DNA of 64,000 nt from Clostridium omnivorum (lineage in GTDB: Bacteria; Bacillota; Clostridia; Clostridiales; Clostridiaceae): NCBI RefSeq assembly GCF_026012015.1, contig NZ_BRXR01000001.1, positions 4,241,501 to 4,305,500 of the forward strand. Reading direction: 5' to 3'. Below, piece after piece: positions 44,050 through 54,644 of the stretch. The notes under the pieces were generated by a model. The model searched no databases, was not told the origin of the DNA, and saw only the letters and a program-made list of their open reading frames with translations. Position 1 is the stretch's first letter. Every line of letters begins with the position of its first letter. A program made the position numbers and the translations under genes.

Positions 44050-46314
44050 ATGAATATCAACGATGTTGAATGGAAGCTCGAAAATGAATGGCTGAAGGAG
44101 GTGCTTAAAGAGGTTCAAAAGCAGATTAATGAGAAACGTGATTTTAAAGAAAGATTTAAAAAGGATGCAATTGAAACGCAAAGGGAACTTTGGCAGAACG
44201 TAGGATCTGTTTCTGTAATCAATGGACTTGAACAAATTGTAGACTTTATGGAATTTATCGATACCATGAAAATACAAAAGAGAAGTCATGAGTTTACCAG
44301 AAAGCTTGAAGAAAAATATGAGAGAATGCTTTTAATACCTTATTTTGGTAGGATAGATTTTCTAGAAAGTGGAGAAGACAAGGCTGAAAAGTGCTATATT
44401 GGAATTTCAAATCTTACTAACGACAATTACGATTTTCTAGTATACGACTGGAGAGCTCCAGTTTCTAGCATGTTTTATGACTATGAAATTGGCAGCGCAA
44501 ATTATAAATGCCCTGAAGGAACTATTGATGGAAAGATACTGCTTAAAAGGCAGTACAAAATCAGTAATGGTGAAATTGAATATATGTTTGACAGTAATCT
44601 GAAGATAGATGATGAAGTGCTGCAAGATATATTGAGTAAAAGCACCGATAATAAGATGAAAGCAATTATAACAACTATTCAAAGGGAGCAGAATAAAGTA
44701 ATTCGAAATGAGGAGTACAAAAACTTGATTGTCCAAGGTCCAGCAGGAAGCGGAAAAACCTCTGTTGCTCTTCATAGAATTGCCTATCTCTTATATAAGC
44801 ATAGGGATAAAATAACTGCCCAAAATATAGTAATATTTTCTCCAAATGATATCTTTAATGATTATATTTCAAGTGTATTACCGCAGCTTGGAGAAGACAA
44901 TATGTATCAGACTACCTTTAAGGAATATATGCATAATGCCTTGGGTAATGAGCTTGTAAAAGAAAATTATTGTGACATGATGGAATATATACTTGTTTCT
45001 AGTAAAAATAATAATTATGAAAAAAGGATTAAAAGTATAAAATTTAAAGCTTCTACGAAATTTGTAGATATACTAAAACGATATGTATCCTACTATGAAA
45101 AAATGGATAGAAATTTTACAGATATAATTTTTAGGGGTAATTTGATAATTTCCTCCAAAGATTTGCATGAATTATTTTTTAAAGATTATAAGCAAATTCC
45201 TCTAAAAAGAAGGCTTCATAAGATAAGAGAAAGATTTATCTATCTTATAAAGCCTTATGAAAAAAAGAGGATAAGAGAAGTGGCTGCGGAACTCGAGAAA
45301 ACTGGCTTTTATATAGATAATGTGGAAATTGTAGAGCGCAGTATTGATATTGTAAGGAATGAAACAAAGGATATTTATCATGAAATAGATAGAATGACAG
45401 AATTTAATCTACTGGGTATTTATAGAGGGCTATTTGATAATTTAGAGCTTTTCTTAAATAAATCAGATACCCAGTATGATGAGGAAAAGATTGATGAAAC
45501 CAAAAGTTATACTTTAGAAAGTCTGAATACAGGAATACTTAATTATGAGGATCAGCCACCACTATTGTATCTAAAAGGTGCGCTGGGAGATCTCCCAAAA
45601 ACCTCAGAAATAAAATATGTTATTATTGATGAAGCACAGGATTATACACCTCTACAGTATGAAATTTTTAATCAACTTTTTGAGAATGCAAATATGACCA
45701 TACTGGGGGACTTACATCAATCTATCAACCCATTTATGAACCTGGGGGATTATAGTAATATATCAAGCATATTTCCCAAAGACGATACATGTATAATAAA
45801 TCTAACTAAAAGCTACAGATCCACAATGGAAATAACTAAGTTTTCAAGGAGCTTACTTGATAATAAAATAACAGATGGATGCGTAGAAAGAAATGGAGAT
45901 AAACCTCTGCTGCTTGGTTTTCCAGATGAAAAGTCTATTAAAGAAAGGCTTCTTAAGGATATAAAAGTATATAAGGACAAAGACTATAAATCAATTGGCA
46001 TAATAACAAGAACAGCTAAGGAAGCACAGGAGGTATTCAGTTTTCTAAAAGACAAGGTCCATGTTAAAGCTATAATTAAAGATGATAGTGAATATGATAA
46101 TGATACTTTAGTAATACCGGCTTATCTTGCTAAAGGATTAGAATTTGATGTGGTATTTATATATAATGCTGGAGATGAAAATTACAGCTGTGAGGAGGAA
46201 AGGCTGCTGCTTTATACAGCCTGTACCAGGGCGCTCCATGTTTTATGTGTATACTATTCAGGTAAGTGTACACCATTGCTGAATGGAAGTTACAACTTTA
46301 TTGTTTCAAAATAG
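44050..46314 (+). CDS. helD: HelD-type RNA polymerase recycling helicase (UvrD-like)
   Basis: A 754-residue superfamily I ATPase that in Bacillus releases stalled RNA polymerase. An N-terminal coiled coil (about 10-95, EVLKEVQKQINEKRDFKERF) precedes the helicase core. Walker A is GPAGSGKTSVAL (about 232-243), followed by QNIVIFSPNDIF, a DE-type motif II in YVIIDEAQDYT (near 520), and the motif III/VI regions LTKSYRSTMEI and LLYTACTRALHVL. AAAAAGGAG precedes ATG 44050. It has no operon partners. Confidence 0.9.
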   Translation: MNINDVEWKLENEWLKEVLKEVQKQINEKRDFKERFKKDAIETQRELWQNVGSVSVINGLEQIVDFMEFIDTMKIQKRSHEFTRKLEEKYERMLLIPYFGRIDFLESGEDKAEKCYIGISNLTNDNYDFLVYDWRAPVSSMFYDYEIGSANYKCPEGTIDGKILLKRQYKISNGEIEYMFDSNLKIDDEVLQDILSKSTDNKMKAIITTIQREQNKVIRNEEYKNLIVQGPAGSGKTSVALHRIAYLLYKHRDKITAQNIVIFSPNDIFNDYISSVLPQLGEDNMYQTTFKEYMHNALGNELVKENYCDMMEYILVSSKNNNYEKRIKSIKFKASTKFVDILKRYVSYYEKMDRNFTDIIFRGNLIISSKDLHELFFKDYKQIPLKRRLHKIRERFIYLIKPYEKKRIREVAAELEKTGFYIDNVEIVERSIDIVRNETKDIYHEIDRMTEFNLLGIYRGLFDNLELFLNKSDTQYDEEKIDETKSYTLESLNTGILNYEDQPPLLYLKGALGDLPKTSEIKYVIIDEAQDYTPLQYEIFNQLFENANMTILGDLHQSINPFMNLGDYSNISSIFPKDDTCIINLTKSYRSTMEITKFSRSLLDNKITDGCVERNGDKPLLLGFPDEKSIKERLLKDIKVYKDKDYKSIGIITRTAKEAQEVFSFLKDKVHVKAIIKDDSEYDNDTLVIPAYLAKGLEFDVVFIYNAGDENYSCEEERLLLYTACTRALHVLCVYYSGKCTPLLNGSYNFIVSK

Positions 46315-46354
46315 TGAGTTGAATATTAAATACAAAATAACCTTTTTATCCCAA

Positions 46355-46394
46355 ATATATTAAGGGGAGTCTATAAAGACTTCCCTTAATATAT
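46355..46394. terminator. Bidirectional terminator
   Basis: An 18-base stem with one G-U pair and an ATAA loop, located between convergent helD and the GNAT gene. Confidence 0.8.
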
Positions 46395-46417
46395 AATGTA
46401 TAAGCACTAGTTCAATA

Positions 46418-46927
46418 TTATAACTCAATCCAATATCGCTGAACTAATACATCCTCTTCTTGTACTTCGTTTTCTAATATTCCACCGCAATATTTTATTG
46501 TCTTAGCTGAAGCAATATTATCAGCATCACAAGTAAGTAAAACTTTGCTTATTCCAAGGTTTGTACATTTTTCTAAAGCCATTTTTAGCATTTCCTTTGC
46601 GTAACCTTTTCTGCGTTCGTCTTTTCTTACACTATAGCCAATATGTCCTCCATAATTAAATAAATAGTTATTTAATGCATGTCTGATGTTTATTATGCCA
46701 ACTAATTTATTATCTTCTTCTCTTACTGCCAAGAAAACACTAGCTGTTACTTGGGTATGTTTTGTATTCTCATTTTCATTATCTAATACAAATTTAAGCC
46801 ATTCTTCGTAATTTTCATATCTTTCCAAATATGAGGAACCGGCTAAAGTATCACCATTCTCTAAAAACTCTTTCTTGTATTCTAAAACTTGTTGGCTATA
46901 ATCCATAGATGGTCTTAATAATATCAT
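46418..46927 (-). CDS. GNAT-family N-acetyltransferase
   Basis: A 169-residue acetyltransferase with motif A RKDERRKGYAKEMLKMAL (about 101-118) and the TCDADNIASAKTIKYCGG block (about 131-148) that it shares with the protein at 27097-27615. An N-terminal helix-rich part (about 15-50) differs more. AGGAG precedes ATG 46927. It may form a unit with the DUF1801 gene just upstream on the same strand. Acceptor unknown. Confidence 0.85.
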   Translation of the reverse strand: MILLRPSMDYSQQVLEYKKEFLENGDTLAGSSYLERYENYEEWLKFVLDNENENTKHTQVTASVFLAVREEDNKLVGIINIRHALNNYLFNYGGHIGYSVRKDERRKGYAKEMLKMALEKCTNLGISKVLLTCDADNIASAKTIKYCGGILENEVQEEDVLVQRYWIEL

Positions 46928-46954
46928 ATATTTTTCTCCTTCACAGTTTAATAA

Positions 46955-47314
46955 TTAAATTTTACTATTCAAATACTCACTTACATTTTGTTTTACAATA
47001 TTAATAGCAGCTTCATCACCATACTTAACATTAATACATCTTTTTCCGAAAGTACAATTTGGCAGCTCCTGTTTTAGCTTTACAATATAATTTTCATCAT
47101 GAAAATGAATAGAATAGTGTTTTTTAGTAGCGGAAATTGCTACATAACCTTCATACATTTTAGAACCAATCCACCACATAGGCATTGAAAAACTAATTTT
47201 AGGAGAAAGATTAGAAAATGCCTCCTTCATAAAATTTACAAAGTCTGAAACATGATTTTTACCTTTTTCATCTAAAGTACTGATATATTCACCAATTGAA
47301 ACAAAACTCATCAT
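46955..47314 (-). CDS. DUF1801-domain protein
   Basis: A 119-residue YdhG/YjbR-like domain protein. SMPMWWIGSKMYEGYVAIS (about 43-61), HYSIHFHDENYI and CTFGKRCINVKYGD (about 86-99) follow the DUF1801 pattern, a small alpha/beta fold of unknown biochemical role related to iron-chaperone-like CyaY folds. GGAGGTATA precedes ATG 47314 (ATGATG). It is 28 bases upstream of the GNAT gene. Confidence 0.75.
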   Translation of the reverse strand: MMSFVSIGEYISTLDEKGKNHVSDFVNFMKEAFSNLSPKISFSMPMWWIGSKMYEGYVAISATKKHYSIHFHDENYIVKLKQELPNCTFGKRCINVKYGDEAAINIVKQNVSEYLNSKI

Positions 47315-47592
47315 TATACCTCCATATATAGCTTATAGACTAATTAGTCTTTATAGTGGAATAAAACATAGCTCTTATATTATTTATGCTATCAGTATAT
47401 TAAATAATTTTCAATGTTAATTATTTATGCTTGTTAAAAAAGTATCTAGCAAAGTAATTTGAAAGCATAAAATAGGCTTGTAAAAACATTTTTTCATAGA
47501 GAAATTTTGTAAAAACATAAATATAATAAGACTTTCAGTAAGACCCTTGAATGAAATATTAGTGTTATAAGAATATCAATTGTTTTAATATA

Positions 47593-47631
47593 TTTAAAAA
47601 TGTGATAGTATTTAGAAAAGTGGTCATACCA
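47593..47631 (+). promoter_or_regulatory. lct promoter region and GntR operator
   Basis: TTTAAAAATGTGATAGTATT (47593-47612), with an extended -10-like TGTGATAGT, is followed by the palindrome TGGTCATACCA (47621-47631), matching the TGGTnnnACCA core of FadR-type (LldR/PdhR) operators. The site would lie at or just after the transcription start. The 123 bases from there to the start codon carry no gene. The first 20 bases are repeated at 51291-51310. Confidence 0.65.
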
Positions 47632-47753
47632 TAATACCAAAATAAGCACTGACTAACATCAATCTATACTTATTATTTTGAGACTTATGGCTTATTTTGT
47701 GAGACCAATATTTGGATTTCAAAGAAATTTACATAATAATTGGAGGTAAGAAC

Positions 47754-48542
47754 ATGGACATTCTAGTATGCATTAAACAAGTGCCAGGAACTTCAAAAGT
47801 AGAAGTTGACCCTGTGACGGGGGTATTAAAAAGAGATGGTGTAGATTCTAAAATGAACCCCTATGATCTATATGCTCTGGAGACAGCTTTAAGAATAAGA
47901 GATAAAGTAGGTGGCAATGTAAAAGTTATAAGCATGGGACCACTGCAAGCATTAGAGGTAATAAAAGAAGCATATATGATGGGAGCGGATGAGGGGGTAC
48001 TTCTTTCAGATAGAAAATTTGGAGGAGCAGATGTTTTAGCAACCGCTTATACAATATCCCAGGGCGTTAAACAAATGGGGAATGTAGATTTAATTCTGTG
48101 TGGAAAACAAACAACAGATGGAGATACAGCCCAAGTAGGACCAGAAATGGCTGAGTATTTAGGTATGCCGCATATAGCAAATGTTATAAAGATCGAAGAA
48201 ATAAAAAATAACTCTATGATCGTTGAAATGGATATGCCAAACACCATAGAAGTTGCAGAAATAAAATTCCCCTGTTTGTTAACTGTAGAAAAGGATATAT
48301 TTCAGCCAAGACTTCCATCCTACAGAAAGAAATTGGAGACTAAAAATAAAGAAATTAAGGTATTAACCTTTAAGGAGCTTGAAGATCAAAATGAAAACAG
48401 ATACGGACTTAATGGATCACCAACAAAGGTTGAAAGAATATTTCCACCCGCAGTTAACACAGACAAGGAAATATGGAATGGTACAGGAGAAGAACTTGTA
48501 GATAGGTTAGCTGTTAAGCTTAAAGAACTTAAATTTATATAG
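47754..48542 (+). CDS. lctB: Electron transfer flavoprotein beta subunit, lactate dehydrogenase-associated
   Basis: A 262-residue Etf[19 protein letters not shown] at the start, [17 protein letters not shown] (about 35-51) and the [19 protein letters not shown] segment (about 122-140) are EtfB signatures. GGAGG before ATG 47754 sets the start; the frame is open from 47712. With the following genes it matches the LctBCD order of acetogens such as Acetobacterium woodii, where the complex oxidises lactate with NAD+ by electron confurcation using reduced ferredoxin. Confidence 0.9.
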   Translation: MDILVCIKQVPGTSKVEVDPVTGVLKRDGVDSKMNPYDLYALETALRIRDKVGGNVKVISMGPLQALEVIKEAYMMGADEGVLLSDRKFGGADVLATAYTISQGVKQMGNVDLILCGKQTTDGDTAQVGPEMAEYLGMPHIANVIKIEEIKNNSMIVEMDMPNTIEVAEIKFPCLLTVEKDIFQPRLPSYRKKLETKNKEIKVLTFKELEDQNENRYGLNGSPTKVERIFPPAVNTDKEIWNGTGEELVDRLAVKLKELKFI

Positions 48543-48558
48543 CAGGGAGGAAATTATT

Positions 48559-49758
48559 GTGGGTAAATTAATTGTTAATCAAGAAAAGTTAACTCCTTCA
48601 ATTATTGAAGAATTAGTTAATATATGTCCTTTTGGTGCAATAGAAGATAAGGATGGAAGAATTGAGGTAAATGCAGGCTGTAAAGTATGCAAGCTATGTG
48701 TGAATAAAGGGCCAACCGGTGTTATGGAATTTATTGAAGAGGAAGTTCCTAAAATAGATAAAAGTTTATGGAAGGGTATAGCAGTATATGTAGATCATGT
48801 AGAAGGGGACATACATCCTGTAACCTATGAACTTATTGGAAAAGCAAAAGAATTAAGTGCCAAAATAAATCATCCAGTATATGCAGTATTCCTAGGACAT
48901 AATATAAAGGATAAAGCGCAGGAGATACTTCATTATGGAGTAGACGAGGTATTCATATATGATTATGAAGAATTGAAGCACTTTACAATAGAACCATATA
49001 CTAAGGCCATGGAAGACTTTATAAATAAAGTAATGCCATCAACACTATTAGTAGGAGCCACAACTGTAGGAAGGTCGCTTGCACCAAGGGTTGCTGCTAG
49101 ATTTAGAACTGGACTTACAGCAGACTGCACAATACTTGATATGAAGGAAAATACAGATTTAGTACAAATAAGGCCAGCTTTTGGTGGCAATATAATGGCT
49201 CAAATTTTAAATCCAAACAATAGACCACAGCTAGCAACAGTAAGATATAAAGTTATGAATGCTCCAAAAAGAACAGCTGAACCTTCTGGAAAGCTTACAG
49301 CTGTAGAAATGAATAAGTCAAATTTAATTTCAAATATCAATGTAATAAAGATTACTAAGAAAGTTATAGAAGCTAGCATATCAGACGCAGAAATAATAGT
49401 GGCAGCAGGAAGAGGTATAAAATCAGAAAAAGATTTAACTATGATAAATGAATTAGCAGATTTGCTTGGAGCCCAAGTAGCTGCCACAAGGCCACTAATC
49501 GAAGCAGGATGGATAGATGCTAAGAAACAAATAGGTCTTAGCGGTAGAACAGTTAAACCAAAACTTATCATAACCTGTGGAATATCTGGCGCAGTGCAGT
49601 TTGCAGCAGGAATGAACAATTCAGAGTGTATAATTTCAATAAATAATGATCCTAAGGCTTCAATATTTAACGTAGCTCATTATGGTATTGTAGGAGATAT
49701 ATACGAGGTAGTACCACAGCTTATAAAAAGTATAAAAGATGGGAAAGCAATAGCGTAA
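48559..49758 (+). CDS. lctC: Electron transfer flavoprotein alpha subunit with N-terminal ferredoxin-like domain
   Basis: A 399-residue EtfA, longer than a plain EtfA (about 320). Residues 1-65 add a small Cys-rich domain (ICPFGAIED and [16 protein letters not shown]) with four Cys, enough for one 4Fe-4S cluster, as in LctC/CarE. The Etf core follows (KIMP-type [21 protein letters not shown], then [14 protein letters not shown] and [14 protein letters not shown], binding FAD). GAGGAAAT precedes GTG 48559. It is 16 bases after the beta subunit. Confidence 0.9.
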   Translation: MGKLIVNQEKLTPSIIEELVNICPFGAIEDKDGRIEVNAGCKVCKLCVNKGPTGVMEFIEEEVPKIDKSLWKGIAVYVDHVEGDIHPVTYELIGKAKELSAKINHPVYAVFLGHNIKDKAQEILHYGVDEVFIYDYEELKHFTIEPYTKAMEDFINKVMPSTLLVGATTVGRSLAPRVAARFRTGLTADCTILDMKENTDLVQIRPAFGGNIMAQILNPNNRPQLATVRYKVMNAPKRTAEPSGKLTAVEMNKSNLISNINVIKITKKVIEASISDAEIIVAAGRGIKSEKDLTMINELADLLGAQVAATRPLIEAGWIDAKKQIGLSGRTVKPKLIITCGISGAVQFAAGMNNSECIISINNDPKASIFNVAHYGIVGDIYEVVPQLIKSIKDGKAIA

Positions 49759-49789
49759 ATTACTTGAATTATATTTGGAGGTGGAGGGA

Positions 49790-51187
49790 ATGGAGTATAA
49801 AAAGCTGCATGAAAAGGATATCAATTTTCTAATTGAATTACTAGGTGAAGATAGAGTATTTACAGGTAAAAATATAAATGAAGATTATAGTCATGACGAA
49901 TTAGGTGGAATAAGCAAGCTGCCAGAAGCTTTAGTAGAGGTTCTTAGTACAGAAGAAGTGTCAAAGATAATGACTTATGCTTATGAGAATAACATTCCAG
50001 TAGTAGCAAGAGGATCTGGAACTGGACTAGTTGGAGCGTCAGTTCCAATAAAAGGCGGAATAATGATAAGCTTGGCTAAGATGAACAGAATTCTTGAATT
50101 AGATGAAGAAAATCTTACATTGACTTTAGAGCCAGGGGTTCTGCTAATGGAAATATCTAAATTTGTTGAGGCTCATGATCTTTTCTATCCACCAGATCCA
50201 GGAGAAAAATCAGCTACAATTGGCGGAAATATAAATACAAATGCTGGTGGAATGAGAGCCGTTAAGTATGGAGTTACAAGAGACTATGTGAGAGGTCTTA
50301 CTGTTGTACTTCCAACAGGAAAGGTTTTGGAAGTTGGAGGAAAGGTAGTTAAAAACAGCTCCGGCTACAGCATAAAGGATTTAATATGCGGCTCCGAAGG
50401 AACTTTAGGAATAATAACTAAGGCTGTGCTTAAATTAGTTCCGCTGCCAAAGAAATCAATAAGCTTACTTATACCTTTTCCAAATTTGGAGATGGCTATA
50501 AATACTGTGCCAAAGATTATAAAATCAAAAGCAACTCCTACAGCAATAGAATTTATGCAGAGGGAAGTAATACTTGCCGCAGAAGAGTTTTTAGGTAAAA
50601 AGTTTCCTGATAATTCCTCAAATGCCTATTTGCTTTTAACTTTTGATGGTAACAGTAAAGAGGAGATTGAAAAAAACTATGAAAATGTGGCTAATATTTG
50701 CCTAGAGGAAGGGGCAATTGACGTATATATTACTGATACTGATGAACGGAAAGAAGCAGTATGGTCAGCTAGAGGTGCTTTCCTTGAAGCAGTTAAGGCT
50801 ACAACAACAGAAATGGATGAATGTGACGTTGTAGTTCCAAGAAATAAAGTTGCAGAATTCGTTAAATATACTGATGAGCTTCAAGAGCAATTTAATATTA
50901 GAATAAGAAGCTTTGGACATGCAGGTGATGGAAACTTACATGTATATGTATTAAGAGATGAATTAGGACAAGAAGAGTGGGAAAAGAAACTAAGTGAAGT
51001 ATTTAAATGTATGTATAAAAAATCCGTTGAATTAAAGGGCTTAGTATCAGGAGAACATGGAATAGGATATGCAAAGAAAACATTTTTATTTAATCAATAT
51101 GGGGATGACTATATTGAATTGATGAGAAACATTAAGTTAGCCTTTGACCCTAAGAATATATTAAATCCAGATAAGGTATGTCAATAA
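49790..51187 (+). CDS. lctD: FAD-linked lactate dehydrogenase (LctD/GlcD-like)
   Basis: A 465-residue member of the FAD-binding_4 / GlcD family. [21 protein letters not shown] (about 69-89) is the FAD pyrophosphate motif, [19 protein letters not shown] (near 140) the second, and [16 protein letters not shown] (near 375) holds the conserved catalytic His. The end [11 protein letters not shown] is also diagnostic. The GGAGG site at 49776-49780 favours ATG 49790 over TTG 49775. It completes the etfB-etfA-LDH unit that probably oxidises D- or L-lactate. Confidence 0.9.
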   Translation: MEYKKLHEKDINFLIELLGEDRVFTGKNINEDYSHDELGGISKLPEALVEVLSTEEVSKIMTYAYENNIPVVARGSGTGLVGASVPIKGGIMISLAKMNRILELDEENLTLTLEPGVLLMEISKFVEAHDLFYPPDPGEKSATIGGNINTNAGGMRAVKYGVTRDYVRGLTVVLPTGKVLEVGGKVVKNSSGYSIKDLICGSEGTLGIITKAVLKLVPLPKKSISLLIPFPNLEMAINTVPKIIKSKATPTAIEFMQREVILAAEEFLGKKFPDNSSNAYLLLTFDGNSKEEIEKNYENVANICLEEGAIDVYITDTDERKEAVWSARGAFLEAVKATTTEMDECDVVVPRNKVAEFVKYTDELQEQFNIRIRSFGHAGDGNLHVYVLRDELGQEEWEKKLSEVFKCMYKKSVELKGLVSGEHGIGYAKKTFLFNQYGDDYIELMRNIKLAFDPKNILNPDKVCQ

Positions 51188-51192
51188 TATTG

Positions 51193-51240
51193 AATAAGAA
51201 ACTCAAATCTTCTTGTGAATTGAGATTTGAGTTTCTTATT
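51193..51240 (+). terminator. Strong terminator of the lct genes
   Basis: Perfect 17-base arms (51193-51209 and 51224-51240) around a 14-base loop, ending TTATTT. Confidence 0.85.
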
Positions 51241-51290
51241 TATTTGGAATTATATATATGAAAGTATAATTTAGGAGTCATTTTAAAAAC

Positions 51291-51310
51291 TTTAAAAATG
51301 TGATATTATT
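51291..51310 (+). repeat. Second copy of the lct upstream 20-mer
   Basis: TTTAAAAATGTGATATTATT differs from 47593-47612 at one base and carries the same TGTGATA element. Probably the promoter of the GntR gene. Confidence 0.5.
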
Positions 51311-51410
51311 GAAATTAATAATTAAAATTGACTTAAGTTACTACTATAGAATACAGATGTTTAAAAATAATAAGGATAGTTTAAATAAATAGACAAAGGA
51401 GAAAATTTCT

Positions 51411-52103
51411 ATGTTGAGCCCTATAAAAAATACCAAAGTGTACGAACAAGTAATGGAGCAGATAAAAGCTATGATAGCGGATGGTACCTTAAAAAAAGGT
51501 GATAAACTTCCAACAGAGAGAGAGCTTGTTGAAATGCTTCAAGTAAGCAGGACTTCCGTAAGAGAAGCTATGAGAGCTATGGAAATTATGGGCCTGATAG
51601 AGTGCAAGCAAGGTGGGGGAAATTTTGTTCGTGATAACTTTGAAAATAATTTATTTGAGCCATTATCAATAATGTTTATGCTTGAAAAAGGTGATACAAA
51701 GGAAATAATAGAATTAAGAAAAATATTAGAAGTTGAGACTGTAGCACTAGCTGCAGCCAGGATAACTGAAGAAGAACTTTTAAGTATAGGGAATATCATT
51801 GAAGACTTGAAACATAGTATAAATGAAGAGACTGCAGTAAAAATAGACAAGAGGTTTCACTACGAAATTGCAAAGGCTTCAAAAAACAGTTTGATTATAT
51901 CAATTCTCAATGCAATTTCCTCACTTATTGATGCGTATATAAAAAATGCTAGAACGAAAATACTTGCAGAGGGAGATAACAAGGTTTTGCTTTCTAGTCA
52001 ACACGAAAAGGTATATATTGCACTTAAAAAACATGATGCAGCTGAGGCTGCTGAAGCAATGAGACAGCATCTGGATTTTGCAAATAAATATATGTCTAAA
52101 TAA
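51411..52103 (+). CDS. FadR-type GntR regulator (LldR/LctA-like)
   Basis: A 230-residue FadR-subfamily regulator. The N-terminal HTH (about 8-75) is KGDKLPTERELVEMLQVSRT then SVREAMRAMEIMGLIE. The C-terminal FCD domain (about 95-225) has the metal/ligand His pattern, including DKRFHYEIAKASKN and ALKKHDAAEAAEAMRQHL. It follows the lct genes by about 220 bases after a terminator and is the natural candidate to bind TGGTCATACCA at 47621. The effector is probably lactate. Confidence 0.88.
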   Translation: MLSPIKNTKVYEQVMEQIKAMIADGTLKKGDKLPTERELVEMLQVSRTSVREAMRAMEIMGLIECKQGGGNFVRDNFENNLFEPLSIMFMLEKGDTKEIIELRKILEVETVALAAARITEEELLSIGNIIEDLKHSINEETAVKIDKRFHYEIAKASKNSLIISILNAISSLIDAYIKNARTKILAEGDNKVLLSSQHEKVYIALKKHDAAEAAEAMRQHLDFANKYMSK

Positions 52104-52226
52104 AATATAGATAGCAATACAAATAGTGCCGTTTTCAATATCTATACTAATGAAGCAGTAGCGCCATCTATATAGCTGGATTTCTAAAATAATATAATAT
52201 ACGTAGATAAAGGAGATTTTACACCT

Positions 52227-53168
52227 ATGAATTTTTATTTTGCACCTATGGAAGGCTTGACTGGATACATTTATAGAAATGCTCATAAAGCTTTTTTTAA
52301 TAATATAGATAAATATTTTTCGCCTTTTATTTTTCCAAATCAAAGTGATAGATTTACAACCCGAGAATTGAAGGATATATTGCCGGAAAACAATGAAGGT
52401 ATAGTATTAATTCCTCAACTGCTTACAAATAATGCAAAAGACTTTATACATACTTCTAAGAAGATAAAACAAATGGGATATAATGAAATCAATTTAAATT
52501 TGGGATGTCCTTCTGGAACTGTAGTATCGAAAAATAGAGGATCAGGATTTCTTTCAAAAAAAGAAGAACTTAATACATTTTTAGAGGAGATTTTTTCTGA
52601 AGCAGTAACAAAAATCTCAATAAAGACTAGAATAGGAAAAGACCAGCCGGAAGAATTTTATGACTTAATCGAAATATATAACAAATATCCTATGGAAGAA
52701 CTTATCATTCATCCTAGGATTCAAAAGGATTTTTATAAAAATAAACCTAACTTAAAAGTTTTTAAGGATGCATTGAATTTAAGTAAAAATCCTGTCTGTT
52801 ATAATGGCGACATTGTTACTGTGGAGGATTACAAGAAATTTATCAATGAATTTCAAAGTGTTAAAACTGTAATGATTGGTAGGGGACTATTAGCAAATCC
52901 AGGGCTGATTAGCGATATTGAAAACAATATTAAGCTGGATAAAAAATTGTTAAAAGATTTTCATGATAAAGTTTATGAGGGCTATAAAAGTGTGCTTTAC
53001 GGAGATAGAAATGTACTATTTAAAATGAAGGAATTATGGTTTTATATTATACCTATGTTTACTAATAATACGAAATATGCTAAGAAAATTAAAAAATCGG
53101 AAAAATTATATGATTATGATGAAGCAGTCTCAAGTTTGTTCAGAGAACAGGATATCATAGAAAGTTAA
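52227..53168 (+). CDS. tRNA-dihydrouridine synthase
   Basis: A 313-residue Dus TIM-barrel enzyme that reduces uridine in tRNA with FMN and NADPH. FAPMEGLTGYIYRNAHKAF (5-23) is the FMN site, catalytic Cys94 lies in NLNLGCPSGT, and SIKTRIG, IIHPRIQ and YNGDIV (near 193) follow the barrel order. The typical Dus C-terminal domain is short here. ATG 52227 has AAGGAG. Which uridine it modifies is not readable. Confidence 0.88.
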   Translation: MNFYFAPMEGLTGYIYRNAHKAFFNNIDKYFSPFIFPNQSDRFTTRELKDILPENNEGIVLIPQLLTNNAKDFIHTSKKIKQMGYNEINLNLGCPSGTVVSKNRGSGFLSKKEELNTFLEEIFSEAVTKISIKTRIGKDQPEEFYDLIEIYNKYPMEELIIHPRIQKDFYKNKPNLKVFKDALNLSKNPVCYNGDIVTVEDYKKFINEFQSVKTVMIGRGLLANPGLISDIENNIKLDKKLLKDFHDKVYEGYKSVLYGDRNVLFKMKELWFYIIPMFTNNTKYAKKIKKSEKLYDYDEAVSSLFREQDIIES

Positions 53169-53184
53169 AAAATTTTACGTTTTA

Positions 53185-53215
53185 AATGCCGCCAACTAGT
53201 TAAGATGGCGGCATT
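53185..53215. terminator. Bidirectional terminator
   Basis: AATGCCGCCA (53185-53194) and TGGCGGCATT (53206-53215) around an 11-base loop, then ATTTTT. It lies between convergent dus and MATE genes. Confidence 0.88.
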
Positions 53216-53219
53216 ATTT

Positions 53220-54632
53220 TTAACCTATTTTAGATGTAAGTTCTTTTAAAGAATTATTACTTTTATCTTCCTTTTGAGCTATAGAAGAAACCCATTTTAT
53301 TCTCATAATTAAAACTGTAGTAATTATGGCTGCCATGTAGTTGGAGAACAAATTACCCCAAAATACAGAATAAAATCCAAGTATATGCTCAGTTGTCAAA
53401 ATAAATATATATCTTAAAAGCCATATTCTAAGGAAGCCCATAATAAGGGGGATTCCTGTACGGCCTAAGCCAATGAAAGCACCTTGTTGTACCATGCATA
53501 TGCCAAAGCCTATTACCGAATAAGTATATATATGTAGGGACTTGTTTGCAATTTCAAGAACATTAGGTTCGCTAGTGAATAACACAGTAAGATGAGAAGA
53601 CAGCGGTACAACTATAGCAATTAACAGTGCTGCAGTAATAGCACTGACTATACATCCCTGCATACAAGATTTACGAGCTTTATCACCTTGTCCAGCCCCA
53701 ACATTCATGCTTACCATAGTAGTCACAGAAGAACCAAAGGCAGAAGGAAGTATGAAGCAAACAGAAGTTATGCTGCCGGCAATACCTTGACCAGTTAATA
53801 CAATAGGGCCATATTTTTCAATTTCATTATTTATAAGAAAGAAGCCCAGGCTGAGCATTAAGCTTGATATTATTGAAGGTATTCCTATTTTAATCAATTT
53901 GCTCAAAATTTTAAAATCAAACTTGAAACCCTTTAATATAAGCTTGTCTTCTCCTTTCATAACAAACAGCTCATAGAACATCCAAATACAAATAAGCAGG
54001 TTTGAAGCAAAAGAGGACATAACCGAACCAATAAGGCCAAAGTGAAAAACAACAATAAATAGCACATTAAATATTAATTTTAAAATAAGCATAAGCACCA
54101 TTCTTATAAAGGTGGCTTCAGGTTTTCCATTGGCGTTTTTTATAGAGTTATATATGGATTCAAGAAATAAAAAAGGCAGAACAAAGGAATTTAAAGAAAG
54201 GTATAAAAAAACGTCATGAGATATTTGTGAGTCAACTCGGCTAGATATAGGGAATGCTAATAAGTAAAGCAAAGGTGCCATTATTATTCCTAAAAGGAAT
54301 GCAAAGACCACAACTTGAGTTGAAACATGCTTTGCTTTCTTAAAATCCCCTTTACCATTCATTTGACCAATCATAGCCATTGCAGCAACGCTAAGACCTT
54401 GAGAAATAGCAATTGCCATGTTAATAATAGGCCCAGAGTAGGTAATAGCGCCTGCACCTATGGTTCCAACAATATTATTAATAAAGATTCCATCCATTAC
54501 AGGCATTATGGATTGGACTAGTCCCATCATTAGTGTGGGTACTGAAAGTAGGAAAAGGGTAGGAAGTATTGGACCATTTAATATTAATTCACGTCTTTCT
54601 TCAGTATTTTGCCGTAAGAAACTCATATTCAT
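53220..54632 (-). CDS. MATE-family multidrug exporter
   Basis: A 470-residue, twelve-helix exporter of the DinF/NorM group. The repeated half-protein pattern is seen: IFINNIVGTIGAGAITYSGP near the N-terminus, then ITSVCFILPSAFGSSVTTMVS in the second half, with GAGQGDKARKS. The start is uncertain between GTG 54644, ATG 54632 and ATG 54626; no good ribosome site is seen, and 54632 is chosen as the best spaced. Substrate: cationic drugs or endogenous metabolites. Confidence 0.85.
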   Translation of the reverse strand: MNMSFLRQNTEERRELILNGPILPTLFLLSVPTLMMGLVQSIMPVMDGIFINNIVGTIGAGAITYSGPIINMAIAISQGLSVAAMAMIGQMNGKGDFKKAKHVSTQVVVFAFLLGIIMAPLLYLLAFPISSRVDSQISHDVFLYLSLNSFVLPFLFLESIYNSIKNANGKPEATFIRMVLMLILKLIFNVLFIVVFHFGLIGSVMSSFASNLLICIWMFYELFVMKGEDKLILKGFKFDFKILSKLIKIGIPSIISSLMLSLGFFLINNEIEKYGPIVLTGQGIAGSITSVCFILPSAFGSSVTTMVSMNVGAGQGDKARKSCMQGCIVSAITAALLIAIVVPLSSHLTVLFTSEPNVLEIANKSLHIYTYSVIGFGICMVQQGAFIGLGRTGIPLIMGFLRIWLLRYIFILTTEHILGFYSVFWGNLFSNYMAAIITTVLIMRIKWVSSIAQKEDKSNNSLKELTSKIG

Positions 54633-54644
54633 ATTTATGTACAC

